Of a stretch of DNA of 64,000 nucleotides, positions 11,601-24,000 are shown piece after piece (position 1 is the stretch's first letter; each line of letters begins with the position of its first letter). Source of the DNA: CALODL01 sp942492115 (GTDB lineage: Bacteria > Planctomycetota > Phycisphaerae > UBA1845 > CAIVHJ01); NCBI GenBank assembly GCA_942492115.1, contig CALODL010000013.1, positions 102,623 to 166,622 on the forward strand, written 5' to 3'. Both the position numbers and the translations under genes were made by a program. The notes under the pieces are model-generated. The model did not search any database and was not told the DNA's origin. It was given only the letters and a program-made list of their open reading frames with translations.

Positions 11601-11938
11601 AGGGCAATGCCGGCCGCGTAGGTAATGTCACCGCCGCTGACAATTTCTGACACCAGCGTCCAGTTGTCGGCACCGTTCTCGGTAATATCGAGGAGCTCCA
11701 GAGCAACATCATCGAAGCCAATGAGGGCCTGAACGCCGACGACGTTGCCCGTACCGCTCAAGGCCAGATCCGCAGTCTGAAGCTCGATATCGAATGTCTG
11801 GCCCTGTTCGACGGACAGCACGCCGGGTTCTGAGCCGGTCCGCAACAGCAGGCTCGTTTGAGCATGAAGGGCTGACGGCAGACAAACGACCACACCCCAC
11901 AGTGTTGCACAGCTCAGCCACGTGTTATTGAACTTCAT
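5678..11938 (-). CDS. Secreted LamG / CTDC cysteine-repeat protein, 2086 aa
   Basis: I start this gene at the ATG at 11938 because AAGGAG lies 8 nt upstream and the next residues form a clean signal peptide (MKFNNTW..., cleaved near ALHAQ). An upstream in-frame start at 11983 would put the Shine-Dalgarno inside the gene. Order of parts: a cohesin-like beta-sandwich (about 27-173), three LamG/concanavalin-like domains beginning FDGS(D/N)D(Y/H)V near 197, 519 and 817, and a very long cysteine-repeat array (about 1060-1834). The end is a beta-domain followed by EF-hand/dockerin-like segments (DNFVDISDFAIVSANWL near 1939, DATGDGLQSLPDF near 1975, DLNRDAIIDARDM near 2032). The tail is short and basic (GQSQKSR). 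The C-terminal 250 residues are closely related to the end of the 4619-aa protein. It is probably an extracellular structural or glycan-binding protein; no catalytic motif was seen. Confidence 0.88.
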   Translation of the reverse strand: MKFNNTWLSCATLWGVVVCLPSALHAQTSLLLRTGSEPGVLSVEQGQTFDIELQTADLALSGTGNVVGVQALIGFDDVALELLDITENGADNWTLVSEIVSGGDITYAAGIALGGSISTDGVVATLQFRALMPGTTNVTFRPDRGVSTRITYDDASFVLPTAVPSGDIDIPLCAVDGDCDDGDVCTADSCSGVNPGALSFDGSDDYVDLGNDATISDFGTGSFTIEGWCYLNSAPATWEGIFRHGRQGAFSQVAVQFASGQLTVSVESTAGGQVDTPGQAFSLNTWHHFAAVIDRSANQVHMYLDAGAPTTVASAWGANPISSADDVVLGMARDSSGTLFAPLDGLLDEIRIWDHARTPAEILANKDVEITSAPGLIARYGLNEAAGTTTTDSVGALVGNLTNGTAWETANVPDLGVGFCSFDAIAGCCIVDGDCADDGNACTDEECNANTCESIYSPTPGCCTVDADCDDGVVCTVDTCGGGGICDNTVDPLCCTTDGECDDSNPCTADTCDPGNVSALSFDGSNDHVTMGTALGLNAATFTLETWFQWHSGGSTASTGTGGISAYPLVTKGRGQSEDPTLNCAYFLGILPSGELTADFEEHGTGTTGGLNHPVTGTTALTPDDGQWHHAAVTYDGNCWQLYLDGVADTPGTNCPAEPPDFDSIQHFGLGTAFTSTGAAQGRLSGLLDEVRVWDHARSGAEILADMNAVIPSATGLLGRWGLDEGAGTTAADSTTPAEDGTIVGAAYVNSDLVNIGTPNTCINDDLPLGESCTDGDACNGEEVCDGAGTCQAGTNYDCDDGNPCTIDSCMSMNDAALSFDGSDDYVTMGPAPTLNTATFTVEAWVQWGGGGSTANTGGGGFLAYPMVTKGVGESETDGLNLNYFLGIVPASGNVLGGDFEQDAGGGSATGQNFPVLGTTPVSTGQWHHVAMTYDGTCWELYLDGVADTDGTTCPGEDPDFDTAQHFGLGTALSSTGAPSGAFDGLIDEVRVWDYARSASEIAEGLQRKIDTAPGLIGRWGLEEGALLVAADSTANGNDGTLTNGVAWQTVDLVGMVVCTNDATAANGLSCDDGAFCTTGETCTAGACGGGGPTDCSSASDQCNTGVCNEATDQCDPDPAPHEADPCDDGEFCTTGETCTAGACDGGTLTDCTILDDQCNTGVCNETTDQCEPDPVPHEDDPCDDGAFCTTGETCTAGVCDGGGLTDCSSETDQCNTGVCNEIADQCEPDPAPHEGNACDDGSLCSTVDVCGSGVCLGTTPLVCDDSNDCTDDSCVPATGCVFTDDDSNACTDNNACTADECLSGTCVSTPDFDCDDGDQCTIDTCDPSDGSCINDTVAAEGQGCDDGDLCTLSDTCQGGACVGVVNTCDDGDQCTVDTCNAGDGSCTNDAAAANGMTCSDGLLCTNPDTCNAGVCEGVAILCDDLNSCTDDACNPGTGTCDFVPNTGNSCTDNNACTEDVCDAAGDCISTVDVFCNDGEVCTIDSCDPGTGTCIFDGAAADGNACDDSDECTQTDACDGGACVGTNPVDCDDSNVCTVDSCDSGDGSCINDGAPVNGDPCDDGNPCTETDMCDGAGACVGSTIPGCIQCTVDGDCEDNDPCTVNTCNVDTCDFSVPAPDTTPCDDGNFCSVNDECTAGVCGGDARDCSAEDDQCNLGVCNEGLDQCEPQPANETDPCDDGLFCTTGETCNAGACDSGTLTDCTTFDDQCNVGVCNEGLGQCEAAPANEGLGCDDTLFCTVSDTCLSGACVGSARDCSAFDDQCNTGVCNEGLSTCEAQAANEGLGCDDGLFCNDGETCQAGACTGGGPTDCDDSDPCTADSCNETLNVCEASNLVEVDVTLELEGLGTAVVRDVTFVMTDCGVLTDTRTEPVAFDGAGLGAITLTDVDPAMLSISAVEGHTLRHVLPLSFVACVATADFTGADRLLAGDFHTASVPKDNFVDISDFAIVSANWLEFVDDCDGDLGTPDAQCTQGADATGDGLQSLPDFSAVLVNFFLVGDDEDLCPEPIAGNGPRSMISVNDLKLEKYLRADLNRDAIIDARDMAEFARRYKLRLTRSEAHKLQELEEDAEYEALELKGQSQKSR
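6440..7071 (-). repeat. Four tandem 54-56-aa cysteine repeats
   Basis: Four tandem coding units of the form CDDxLFCTxxxTC.AGAC...(T/R)DCs..DDQCN.GVCNEGL.QCEa.pANEglg. Each has eight regularly spaced cysteines. They lie inside the long CTDC array of the 2086-aa protein. Boundaries are read by eye and approximate. Confidence 0.75.
8225..8730 (-). repeat. Three tandem 56-aa (168-bp) cysteine repeats
   Basis: Three units of 56 codons, each with CDDG.FCTTGETCTAGxC followed by TDC, DQCNTGVCNE and DQCEPDP.PHE. Cysteines are at relative positions 1, 7, 13, 18, 26, 33, 38 and 45. This set is more uniform than the neighbouring repeats, which suggests recent tandem duplication. Confidence 0.75.
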
Positions 11939-11946
11939 GACGAAGG

Positions 11947-11952
11947 CTCCTT
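11947..11952 (-). promoter_or_regulatory. Ribosome binding site deciding the 2086-aa start
   Basis: AAGGAG on the minus strand with an 8-nt spacer to the ATG at 11938. It favours this ATG over the upstream in-frame starts. Confidence 0.75.
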
Positions 11953-12023
11953 GATTCATACTTCTATTCCCGCAACCGTGCACCGCAGCCCACAGTGTGC
12001 GTCTATCTCACGAACGGCCCGCA

Positions 12024-15000
12024 TTAGCGCCGGGACGAACGCTTTGTGTCTGACTTGGCACGATGATAAAGATCTTCCATGTCACGCAGTTTCTGCTCCG
12101 CAACTGGACCAAGTTTCATGTTGAACTCTTCGGTGAGTGCCCGAATGTCACGAACGTCGATCACACCATCGTCGTTCATGTCAGCGTAGTCGGCATCCTT
12201 CAGGTCGAGACTGTCAACGCGTACTGAGAGCCGTGGACCCTTTCCGTCACCATTCAGAGGCTCCGGACAAGTAATATCGACGTCGCCACTCTCGAAGAAA
12301 TTGATCAACACTGCGGTGAAATCGGCGCTGGCCTGGTTCCCGTCGCCGTTGATATCGGCACCAAGAGAGGAATTCGGATCTACTGGCGCCAGCCAGGCCA
12401 CCGACAGGATCGTGAAGTCTACGATATCGACGAGATTGTCCTGGAATGCTGTTGCAGTTTGGAAATCTCCAGCGCGCAGGCTGTCGGCGCCCGTAAAGTC
12501 CGCGATTGCCGGGCACGTTCCGAAGGACAGCGGCAGAACCCGCAGCAACGTATGTCCTTCAACCGCGCTGATCTCCGTAGACAGGGGATCGGCGCTGAGC
12601 TGGATGCCCAGGCCCATCCCATCGGTACCGGTGGACATGCCCGAGCTATCGAAGTCGACGGACAAAGTCACTGGAGCACAATCGCTCATGACGAAGGTGA
12701 CATCGCGAGTGACAGCGTTACTCAGGCCTTCGAGTTGGACGAAGACGTCAACAGTGTAATCATCGGGATTCTCGCACATGTCCGTGCCCAGGTTGCAAAT
12801 ATCGGCCGTGCACGGATCACCGTCACTGCAGTCGGTCGTCACGCCGCCGCCGCAACTGCCGGCCAGACACGTCTCACCGGTGGTGCAGAACACACCGTCG
12901 TCGCACGCCACGCCGTCGTCATCCGAGTGCTCACAGACATTGAGCACACACGCATCCGCCGTGCACGGGTCGCTGTCATCGCAATCGAGGTCGACGACGC
13001 ATTCGGGGGGCGGCAGATAGCAGACTTCCAGATGCGGTCGATCAGCCTGGGTCAGCCCTTCGGACGACGAGAAGAAGTAGCCGTTGTTGTCGAGTGGCAG
13101 GAACACCCAGCCTTCGTTGGGCACGCCGGATGACCATGCCGCGACGCTGGTCGTGACATCCACGGCGTGCGCGCCCGGAACAGTCGGAGCCAGTGGCGTG
13201 CCGGTGACGTCAGGTGTGACCTCGGCTTCGACGCCGTCTGGCTGGACTCCGCCCACGAGGCTGTTCCACGTCAGCGTAGCCGCATCGGGCACCCATGGCT
13301 GTATCATGCGGTGCAATGCGCAGCCGTTCGGACCGCTGGCGTTGGCGTCCGTCACCACATAGGTCAACGTGGCCAGGTCAATGGTCGCACCATCGGGCAC
13401 CGGACCGCTTTCCGACACGAAAACGTTGCCGAAATACAGCAGGCCGTGGCGGGTATTGTCGAGGTCCTGGCGGACTTCGACATCCGCTGAGAAATTCGTG
13501 CCCTGGTCCTGCGTTCCGAACACGTAGGTGTCAACCGTACCGCTGTACGAGTTGCCATCGCCCTGCTGGAAGGTCTCACAGACGGGCGTCACACACACAC
13601 CGTTAGCCGGGTCGCACACATCTCCGGCGGGACACGAGATCGGCGTGCCCGGATCACACATATCAACATTGCAGGTCTCGACGCCATTGCACGGGTTGCC
13701 GTCATCGCAACCGAACGTGCCTCCGCCACACACACCGCCGGTACATGTTTCACCCGTGGTGCACTCACTGCCGTCATCGCACGCGCCGCCGTCGCCGATC
13801 GGCGTGTTGGCGCAGAACCCGTCCATGATGGGCAACCCGCTGGTGATCCATGCGGTGTCCCCGGCGAGCGTGCCGTCGTTGGCGCTGGCGGTACTGTCCC
13901 CGGCAGACGTTCCCGCGCCCTCTTCGAAGCCCCACCGACCAACGAGATTGGTCGCGGAGAGGATCTGGGCGTCCATGTCCGCCTGAATCTCGCCTTGTGT
14001 TCTGGCGACGCTCCACACGCGCACTTCGTCGATGGCGCCATTCCAGTTGCCGTCATCCGTCGATGTGTCGAACGCCGCACCGATCGAGAACGGCAGCACG
14101 CTTTGTGCTTCGGGCGCATCGCTGGTCACGAAGGTATCCTCGACTTGGCCGTCGAGATACAGCGTCAGGACGCTCCCGTCATACGTCAGCGCTCCGTGGT
14201 ACCACTGGCCGGTGACCAAGGGCGTCGTGCCGTCCACGCGGTGACCTGCCCCGTTGTCGTCGGTTTCGAAATCACCGACCAGGGTCGTCGTACCCTGACG
14301 GACGCCAAGGAAGTAGTTGAAATCGTTATTGCCGCCCTCTCCCGAGCCACGGCCCTTGGCCACAATGGCCTCAGAATCGCTGGCCCCATCACCGATGTTC
14401 GTCGGATTGCCCGCGCCGTCACGGCGGAACCACGCTTCGATGGTGAACACGGACAGGCTCAGCTCCGGATGTGCGGCGCTCGCGCCGAACGCAACATGGT
14501 CGCCCGCGCCATCGAACAGCAGCGCGGAGTTACTGGATGTCGCGCAGACATCGTCGGTGCACAACTCGCTGTCGTCGCACTCTCCATCGCTCGAACACGG
14601 CACAACCGGGGTGTTGTTGCAGTCGCCGCTATCGCAGGTATCCAGCGTCAATCCATCACCATCGTCGCAATCATTGTCGCTCACACAGCACCCCGCGGTC
14701 GGGTTGTAAGTGCTCGCGCAGGCGTTGGCGAGGCATGTCTCATCCGTGCAGGCGTTCCCGTCGCTGGGGCAGTCGCCGGCCACATTGCAACATCCTGGAA
14801 TGAGCTCGAAGAGGCACGCGCTGTCGATCGGCGCCAGATCGGCCAATTCCCAAGCGGCGCCGACGATCGTGCCATCCTCAGCCGGAGCCGTCGAATCAGC
14901 CACTGCCGAACCGCTGCCCTCGTCGAGACCCCAACGTCCGAGCAGACCGCTCGCTGAGATGATCTGTGAATTCATGTCTGCGAGGATCTCGGCACCACTG

Positions 15001-18000
15001 CGCGCATGATCCCACACACGGACTTCGTCCAGGAGGCCGGACAGTCGCCCACTGGCTGCCCCGGACGAATTGAACGCCGTCCCCAGACCGAAGTGCTGGA
15101 TGCTGTCAAAATCAGGCGGTTCACCCGGGCAGGTCGTGCCCGGCGTATCCGCGACACCGTCGAGGTACAACTGCCAGCAGGAGCCGTCGTAGGTCACGGC
15201 CGCGTGATGCCACACGCCGTCGCCGGCGGTCAGTTGGGTGGTCCCGGTCACCGGGTGGTTCAGCCCCTCGGTCGTGCCGGTTCCGTGCTCTTCGAAGTCA
15301 GCGGCCAACTCACCCGTGGCCAGGATGCCCAGGAAGTACGCGCAGTTGAGTGTTGCGGCCTCGGATTCGCCGCGGCCCTTGGTCACCAGTGGGTAGGCGT
15401 CCACGCCGCCGCCGCCGGTACTGGCCGTCGAGCCACCGGCGTTCCACTTGAACCACGTCTCAAGCGTAAACTGCGCTGCATTGAGACCCGTCGCGGGTCC
15501 CATCGTAACATGGTCGTTCGAACCGTCGAAGGACAGTGCGGCATCGTTGGTGCTGCAGGTATCCGTTGTGCAGACGTTGCTGTCATCACAATCGGCGTCC
15601 ACATCGCAGCACAGCGGATCAACCGTGTTGCTGCAGTTGTTCGCGTTACACGTGTCGTCCGAACATGCATCGCCGTCATCACAGTCGCTGTCGGCGCTGC
15701 AGCACCCGGCAGTCGGATTGTATGCAGTTTCACAGACATTGGCGTTGCATGTTTCATCGGTGCAGGCGTTGCCATCGTCCGGACAATCGCCATCGACCTC
15801 GCAGCATCCCGGAATGGGATCGAACTGGCAGGAGCCGTCGCCCAAGTCTGGCAGGTTAGACGTCTCCCAACTGGCACCGGCCTCCAATGTGCCGGCCAGC
15901 GCGCCGACCGAATCGGTCGTCGTCGTGCCGGCGGCTTCGTTCAAGCCATAGCGGGCCAACAGCCCCGGGGCCGACACGATCTGGATGTCCTTGTTGGCCA
16001 GGATCTCGGCCGGCGTGCGGGCGTGATCCCAGATGCGGATCTCGTCGATCATGCCATCGAGCGGCGCGATCAGTGTACCGGTCGTTCCGCGGGCCTCGCC
16101 GAGCACGACGTTGTCAGTGCTCGAGATCGGATTCGCGCCCCAGCCACCGGTCACCGTGGTCGGTGTGCCGGCGTCGAGATACATGCGCGCCTGATCGGCT
16201 GATCGATCGATAACCGCCGCAAAATGATGCCAGGTATTCAGTGAGAACGTCTGCCCCGGCGTATCGGCCTGATTCCCGCTCGTATCCTCGACTGAAACGG
16301 TGAGCAGGCCACTGGCGAACTGTACAGCGACCTGCGAGTTCGGCCCCTGCCGCCCATGGCGGAAGATGCCTTCCCACGTAGCCGGAGCCGAGTTGAGGTA
16401 GAACCACCCCTCGACCGTGAAGCTGCCCGTTCCGTAATCCGTGATCGTCGGGTCGTTCCCGAGATCGACGTAATCGTCGACACCATCGAACGCGATTGCT
16501 GCGCTATTCGCCACTGCGCACGAGTCCGTTGTACAAATATCACTGTCATCGCAATCACCGTCATCGGCACAGCACAGCGGGTCGAGGACATTGCTACACG
16601 TATTCGTATCGCAGGTATCAACTGTACACGGATCGGAATCGACACATTCACTATCGAGGCTGCAGCAACCGCCAATGGGCGCGAACTCGCACGTTCCCGC
16701 GTTGCATGTGTCGGTCGTGCACACATCGGCATCGTCACAATCACCATCAACGGTGCAGCATCCTGCTTCGGCGATGTACACACATGAATCGGCTGTCAAG
16801 CCCGGCAGGTCGCCGGTTTCCCACAGCGCGCCGTTGGCCAGCGTCCCCGGGGTGCTGCCGGCCGAGTCGGCCGCAGTCGTTCCCGTGCCCTCATCCAGCC
16901 CCCAGCGTCCCAGCAGATCGGGTGCCGTGGTGATCGTGGCGTTCATGCCGGCTGCGATTTCGGCCTGACTCAGGGCGCGGCTCCACACCCGCACTTCGTC
17001 GACCTTGCCGTCGAACGCACCTTCAGGGGATCCGGTCGAGGTGAGCGTCGCACCGATGCCAAAGTGCTGGATGCTGTCTGCTCTGGGCGGTTCACCGGGG
17101 CAGTTGGTCCCCGTTGTATCCGCCACGCCATCAAGGTATAGCTCCCAGCACGTGCCGTCGTAGGTCACGGCAAGATGATGCCACACACCGGGGGTCACCG
17201 CAGTGTTGCCGGTCACCGGATGATTCAGTCCTGGACTGGATCCGCCGGCACCCTCTTCGAAGTCGGCGGTCAGCGCGCCCGAGGAGGACTCGATAGCGAA
17301 GAAGTAATTTGCATCGCGGTTGTTGCCATCGGCTTCACCTACGCCCTTGCAGATGAGCGGATAGCCCACGACACCACCGTTTCCAGAACTTGCTGTCGCG
17401 CCACCATTGTCCCATCGGAACCAACCCTCTAACGTAAACTCAGCGGTTCCGAGAGTCGGTGCTGTTCCCATCGCCACGTGATCGTCCGTGCCATCGAGGT
17501 CCAGGCCGGCCGTCGTGCCGAGTGAACACACATCGAGCGTGCAAGTGCTACTGTCGTCGCAGTCGGCATCCTCGTCACAACACAGCGCATCCGGACTATT
17601 GACGCAGTTTCCGGCATCGCACGTATCGGTCGTGCATCCGTCGCCGTCGTCACAGTCGGGGTCACCGGTACAGCAGCCGCCAAATGGGCTGTACACGCTC
17701 TCACAGACATTGGCGTTGCATTGTTCGTCAGTGCAAGCGTTGCCGTCGTCGGTGCAGTCACCGTCGACATTGCAACAACCGGCGATGGGATCGAGCTGGC
17801 ATGATCCAGTGCCCACGTTGGGCAGATTGGCCAATTCCCAGGTGGCGCTGACGATCGTGCCATCTTCCATCGGCGTGGTCGAATCACCGGCCGTCGTGCC
17901 TGTCCCTTCATCGAGCCCCCAGCGACCCAGCAGATCGGGATCCGTCAGGATGGCCAGGTTGAGGTTGGCAGCAATCTCGGCGCCGCTGAGCGCGCGGTTC

Positions 18001-21000
18001 CACACGCGGACTTCGTCCATCAGGCCCGAGAAGCGGCCCTCAGCCGCAGCGGTCGACGTCATTGCCGTTCCAAGCGCAAAGTGCTGGGTGCTGACGAAGT
18101 TCGGCGGTTGCGCCGGGCAGTTGGCTGCCGCCAGGTCTGCAACTCCGTCGACATAGATTTCCCAACACGTACCGTCATAGGTCGCAGCGATGTGATGCCA
18201 TGTGCCGGTGGACAGGACAGTGGTCCCCTGGGCCGGATGATTGAGGCCCGGAGAGAGCCCAGTCGTGTGTTCTTCGAAATCAGCAGCGACCACTCCACCA
18301 GGCAAAATGCCTAAGAAGTAGTTGGCATCGCGAACATCGGCATCGGCCTCGCCGCGCCCCTTCGTCACGACCGGAATGGCGACAATCCCGCTACCGCCCG
18401 TATTGGCAGTCGATCCGCCTCCATCCCAGTTGACCCACGCTTCCAATGTAAAGGTAGCAGTGTTCAATCCGGATGCCGCCCCCATCGTGACATGATCGTC
18501 CGAACCATCGAAGGACAATGCACCGGCATTGGCCGTGTTGCACGTATCCGCGGTGCACGGATCGGAATCGTCACAGTCGCCGTCTACGGTGCAGCACAGT
18601 GGATCCACCGCGTTGTCACAATCGTTGCTCACACAAGTATCCGTCGTGCATGCGTCGCCATCTGCACAATCACCCGCATCGTCACAACAGCCGCCGACGG
18701 GATTGTACGGATTCGAGCACACACCGGCGGTACACACGTCGTCGGTACATGCGTTACCGTCACTGCAATCGATGGCCGGGTTGGTGCATGTGCCGGCGGT
18801 GCAGACATCATCCGTGCACAAATCAGAGTCATCACAATCGCCCGGCGTGACACAATCGACACACACATCGCCAGACTCATCACACAACTGGCCTGGGCAG
18901 GGGTCGGCCCCGGCCAGACACAACTCCGTGCCGGGGTTGTCGCATGTCTCGGCGCCGTTGCAGAACACGCCGTCGTCACAGTCCGCATCATTCGCGCAGG
19001 CGCCATCACTTGTGAAGGTGTACGTCGAACCGGCACTGGACGTTGTGTCCTGACCATCCGAGATCTCGACGTACCACTCGTAGTCCGTTCCGGCTTGACG
19101 GGCGGGCCAGTTCACACAGGCCGTGCCGCCACTGGCGACGCTGCTGACCGTACCGAGATTCTGGAAGGGCAAACCGCCTTCCATGGCGTACGGAATGACG
19201 AAATTGTGCGCGTCGAAGTTCGCCGGTGCCGGGGTGTCCGGCTTCTGCTGATCGAGGAAAGGTGAATAGGTCGTGACGACGATCTCATCGTCCTCGGGGA
19301 CGAAGGTCATCACGCGCAACCAGCCGTTGCCACCGTTGGCCCCACCCTGGTAATCCGACATGATCGAGGTCAATGTGTTTTCGCCCACCGGGCCCACCGG
19401 ATCCGTACGGCGGGCAGCCTCGTTGAGGTGCCCTCCCAGCATGAGGAACCAGTTGGGGTGATGATTCAGCGCGGTGTAGATGGCCTGGCCCTGCGTCGAG
19501 AAATTGCCGCTGGGCTGAACCACGAAGTGCGAGACGATGATGGCCCGCCTGTTGGCGTGTGTCGTCAGCAGGTTGTCGGCCCACACCAGTGCGGCGTCAC
19601 GCAGCGGGCTGCTGGCCGCAGAATCCCACTCCATGTGGATGATGATGAAGTCCATCCCACCACCGCTGAACAACTCATAATGGTTGTCGTTGTAGATGTG
19701 ACAGGTCCCGGCACCGATGCCGGTGCAGTCCGCGTCAACATTACACGTCGAGCCATCATCACAGTGGTTGTACGAGCCGGCGTAGTAGCTGCGTCCCAGG
19801 AAACGGCTGACCCCGAAAAACTGGTTATAAAGGGTCGTCGTTGAATCGGGGGCCGAAAGGTTACCGGGATCGCCGTTTCCGGTGCCCTGGTCGTGGTTGC
19901 CGACCGCTACACCAAACGGCATTTTCTCTTCGTCGCCCGCGGGGTCGAAGAGGCCCAATGCAGCCTCGGCGTTCTGCCATTCAGCCAGGACGTTTCCATT
20001 TTGCGTGCAGTCGCCCAACTGCGTGGTGAACACGATATCAAGACCGTGCGGGAAGCCGAAGTCCGTGTCGGCGGGTGTCGACGGACAACTGCCTGACACA
20101 GAAGTTCCTTCGTCGAGCACCCACTCGGTCTGGCACTTGAATACCTCGGGGAAATTCTCTGAATAGAACTGCGTATCGGGCAGCGCGATGAGAGTAAACG
20201 GCGGCGTGGGGCCCGTGGTGAACTCGCGCCCATAGAACGTCACATCCAGCGCATCGCCGTTCTGGTCCAGCACGTCGACGCACAGGTTTGGATTGGCCGC
20301 AATATTCATCGCGCCGTTGGCCGGCGCTTCGTTGGTCGGCGCGTCCGGCGGCACGTTGGGCAGCAGCTCGCAGGATGTGCCGTTGCAGAACTGGCCCACT
20401 GGGCAATTGTCAACACCGCCGTCGCACACACCACTGGTGCACGTCTCCGAACTGGTGCAACTGACACCATCGTCGCACCCACCGCCTTCATTGATGTTGG
20501 CGTACTCGCAGTTGCCCGCATTACACGTGTCGGCCGTGCAGTCATTGCTATCGTCACAGTCGGCATTGACGTCACAAGGCAGATACTCGATCTCGAGCAG
20601 TGGCGGCGTGCCGCCTTCGGAAGAGTCGAACTGCCACGAATTATCTGTTCCCGGTGGGAGCCACGCCCATCCCAGATTGGCAGCGCCGGCCGCCCAAGCG
20701 GCTATGCTCGTGGTCACATCGATGACATGCAGACCCGTACCGCTGCTGCTGCTGACATCGGCCGTGCTGAGGGCTTCAGTGTCGTCAGCCTGGATTCCGC
20801 CGGTCCACGTGTTCCAGTTGTCGGCGTCGTTCCATGCTTGCAGCATGCGATGGAGGGAGGCGCCGACACCGGCACTCTCGTTGATCACGTTGATGGTCAG
20901 CGAAGCGCTGACAATGGTCGCGCCGTTGGGCACTGGGCCGCCTTCCGAGATGAAAACGTTCTCAAAGCGCATCAGGATATGTTGCTCGGGCCCAAGGTCG

Positions 21001-24000
21001 ACGACCAGCGGACTGGCGGTCGCATTATTCGCCGCCGCATCAGCCGACTCGAGGTAGGTATCCACCGTCCCGACATATCCGCTGACACCCTGCTGGAACG
21101 ACGCCATCAATGACGGCAACTCGCAACTCCCTGTGGTGAGGTTGCACACCTCGCGGGCCGTGCAGTTGTCGGTGCCCACACAGCTTCCGCTGACACAGGC
21201 GTCAGTGGTACACAACACGCCGTCAGAACAGCTGTTTCCATCATCGGGCGTAGGGACGCACACGCCTGCGACACACGCGTCGTCCGTACACGGCTCGCCG
21301 TCGTCACACGCGTTGCTGTCATCGTTGGTGAACAGGCACATGCCGCCCATCACAGGGCAGGTGTCATCCGTACACGGGTTACCGTCGTCACAATCGCCGT
21401 TGTCATTGCACGTCGGCGGCGCGACGGTCGGTGACGAGGAGTTGCGTGGCGCCGACCCGCCGGTGGTCTGGTGGGCACTGGTCCACACACCGGCCGCATA
21501 GCCGTCGCCCAGCGTCGCTTCGTCGGTGTAGCGGCCGTCGACCGCGTGGCCCGCGTACAGATCATCGGCACTGAGGCGCAACGTGGCGCCCTCGTTGAAC
21601 GATCCCGACGCAGAACACGTTCCGCCTGCACCCGGGGCGCCGCAGTTGCGGATCACCTCAGCACGCGGGAAGGTCGAGCCGTCGAACGGCAGATCGCCCG
21701 GTGGCACGTCAGCCGTTGCCCCCGGTTCGAGGTCCTCACGGCCGTACAGCACATAGTCCATGTGGACCGCATCGATGACCAGCTCGATACTCGCGGCGCG
21801 GGTCGCACCCTCGCCCGTAGCCAGGTCCAGAGCACCGGTGAAATCACCGCCGGCGCCTTCACGGAGCAGATAGAACCCGTTGGCCGGGATGGCCTCACCA
21901 TTGAGCTGTCCCGATGGGAACTCCCAATCCAGGTCAGAGGTTCCGTTGCCATCCGTATCGATGCGCACAATCAGTTCACACGTATCCAGGTCCACAGGCG
22001 CGGAAGTCGTGTTGAACAACTCGATCCATTCGTCGCTGCCGCTGGCCTGGAATCCCGAGATGATGACATCGCCGGCCTGCAGGGCAACTGGCGTTTCACA
22101 GATGCCGTTCGACAGGTTGCACACGTCACCACCGGTACAGTTGTCCGTGCTGACGCAGGTCCCGCTCGTGCACGCGTCAGCGGTGCAGGCAATACCGTCA
22201 GTGCACGAATTACCATCGTTTGCCACATTGGCGCACACGCCTGTACCGATGTTACAGGTGTCGTCGGTACACTCGTTGCCGTCGTCACATTCCGCATCGG
22301 ATGCGCATGATGGAGCCAGGTAGGTGACCGACAGGAGCGGAGGTGTGCCTCCTTCTGAAGAATCGAATTGCCACGAATCATCGGTCCCTGGAGGCAGCCA
22401 CACCCAACCGTGGTTCGCCGCTCCGGCCGACCACGCCGCCACGCTCGAAGTGACATCGATGATGTGCAGCGTCACTGCACTGCCCGACTCGACGACATCT
22501 GCGGTCGAGAGCGCTTCAACGTCGTCAGCTTGGATGCCGCCTGTCCATGTATTCCAGTTATCCGTATCGTTCCACGTCTGCAGCATGCGATGTAACAGGG
22601 CACCCGCTGCGCTGTCATTCACGACGTTGATCGTCAGACTTGCGGACTGAATCGTCGACCCGTCTGGAATGGGGCCGCCATTGCCGGCGAACACGTTATC
22701 GAAGCGCAGCAGGATCTGGTTGACGTTTGCAGCCAGATCGACGACCAGTGGCGTTGTCGTTGCATTGTTGGCAGTGGCCGCCCCCGCATTTAAGAACGTA
22801 TCCACTGTCCCGGTGTAACCGCTCACTCCCTGCTGGAAAGTTGCCATGATCGGAGCCGATTCGCAAACGTTACCGGCACCGCATACCTGGCCCAGGCCGC
22901 AGTCGCCATCGACGACACAGTCGACACACTCGCCATCGACGGGATTGCACACCTGGCTGCCGCAGTCGATCAGCGTTCCCGCGCACACGCCCGCGGTACA
23001 GACGTCGGTGACCGTGCAGTCTGATGCGTCATCGCACGCTCCGCCTTCGTTGATGGCACTCGTTTCACACGTCTTGGTGCCGAGGTTGCATGTCCCGTTC
23101 GTGCACGCAGTGTCCAACGAATCACAATCTTCTTCCACGAGGCACTCGAACTCCGTGGCGACAAGTTCCGGGATCAGCGCAAAATCCGAGCTGTTGGGGC
23201 CCGCGTTGTGCCCTTGAATTGCAAGGATGTTCACTCCCGTAACCAGATCCAGCGGATCCAGGACGAAGTCTTCGACAGTCCCACATTCGTGACTGGTCCC
23301 ATCGGTATCGAACGAGGGTGGGGTACCGGTGACTTGGGATCGATCCACTTCCACACCATTGAGGTAGGCCACGAACCCGTCATCGTAATTCATGCGCAAG
23401 GTCAACGTCTCGATGCGTGCGGCGTCGGCAACATAGAACAGCTTGCGGATGTAGACGCTGACATACGCCGGTGGTGCCGTCGTGCCCTGCATGTCACTAA
23501 GAATCGTCCCGGGATTGGCCGCGACACAGTCGGCGTAGCCGAATCCGCTGGGTCCGCTGAGCCAGGTCGAGTCGTCGAAGCCCACCGGGGTCCAATCAGT
23601 CGTTGCACCGCCGGGGGTTGGTTCGGCTAAGCCCTTGAAATAGGTCCACGTATCCCCCTCGGAAATCGGCAGGGGATCCGCCGTCACGGCCGACAGTTCC
23701 ACGATCAGGCTCAGGTCGGAACTCGTGTCGCTGGTGTTGAGGCCGTGGCAGGCGAGAACGTTGTTCCCGGCGACCAGAACACTCGGGCTCGGGCTAGTGA
23801 TCTCAACCGGCTGTGGGCTGCCATCGCCGCCCGACGCTTCATGTGATGTTGCTGTTGCACCGAACGCCGGCGGCGTGCCGCTGGCACTGGCGCTGGCGCT
23901 GCGCGCGACCTCCGACCCGTTGATGTAGCACACGTATCCATCGTCGTAGTCGACGCTGAGCGTTAGCGCCAGGACTTGAGCAGGGTCGGCTATGTCGAAG

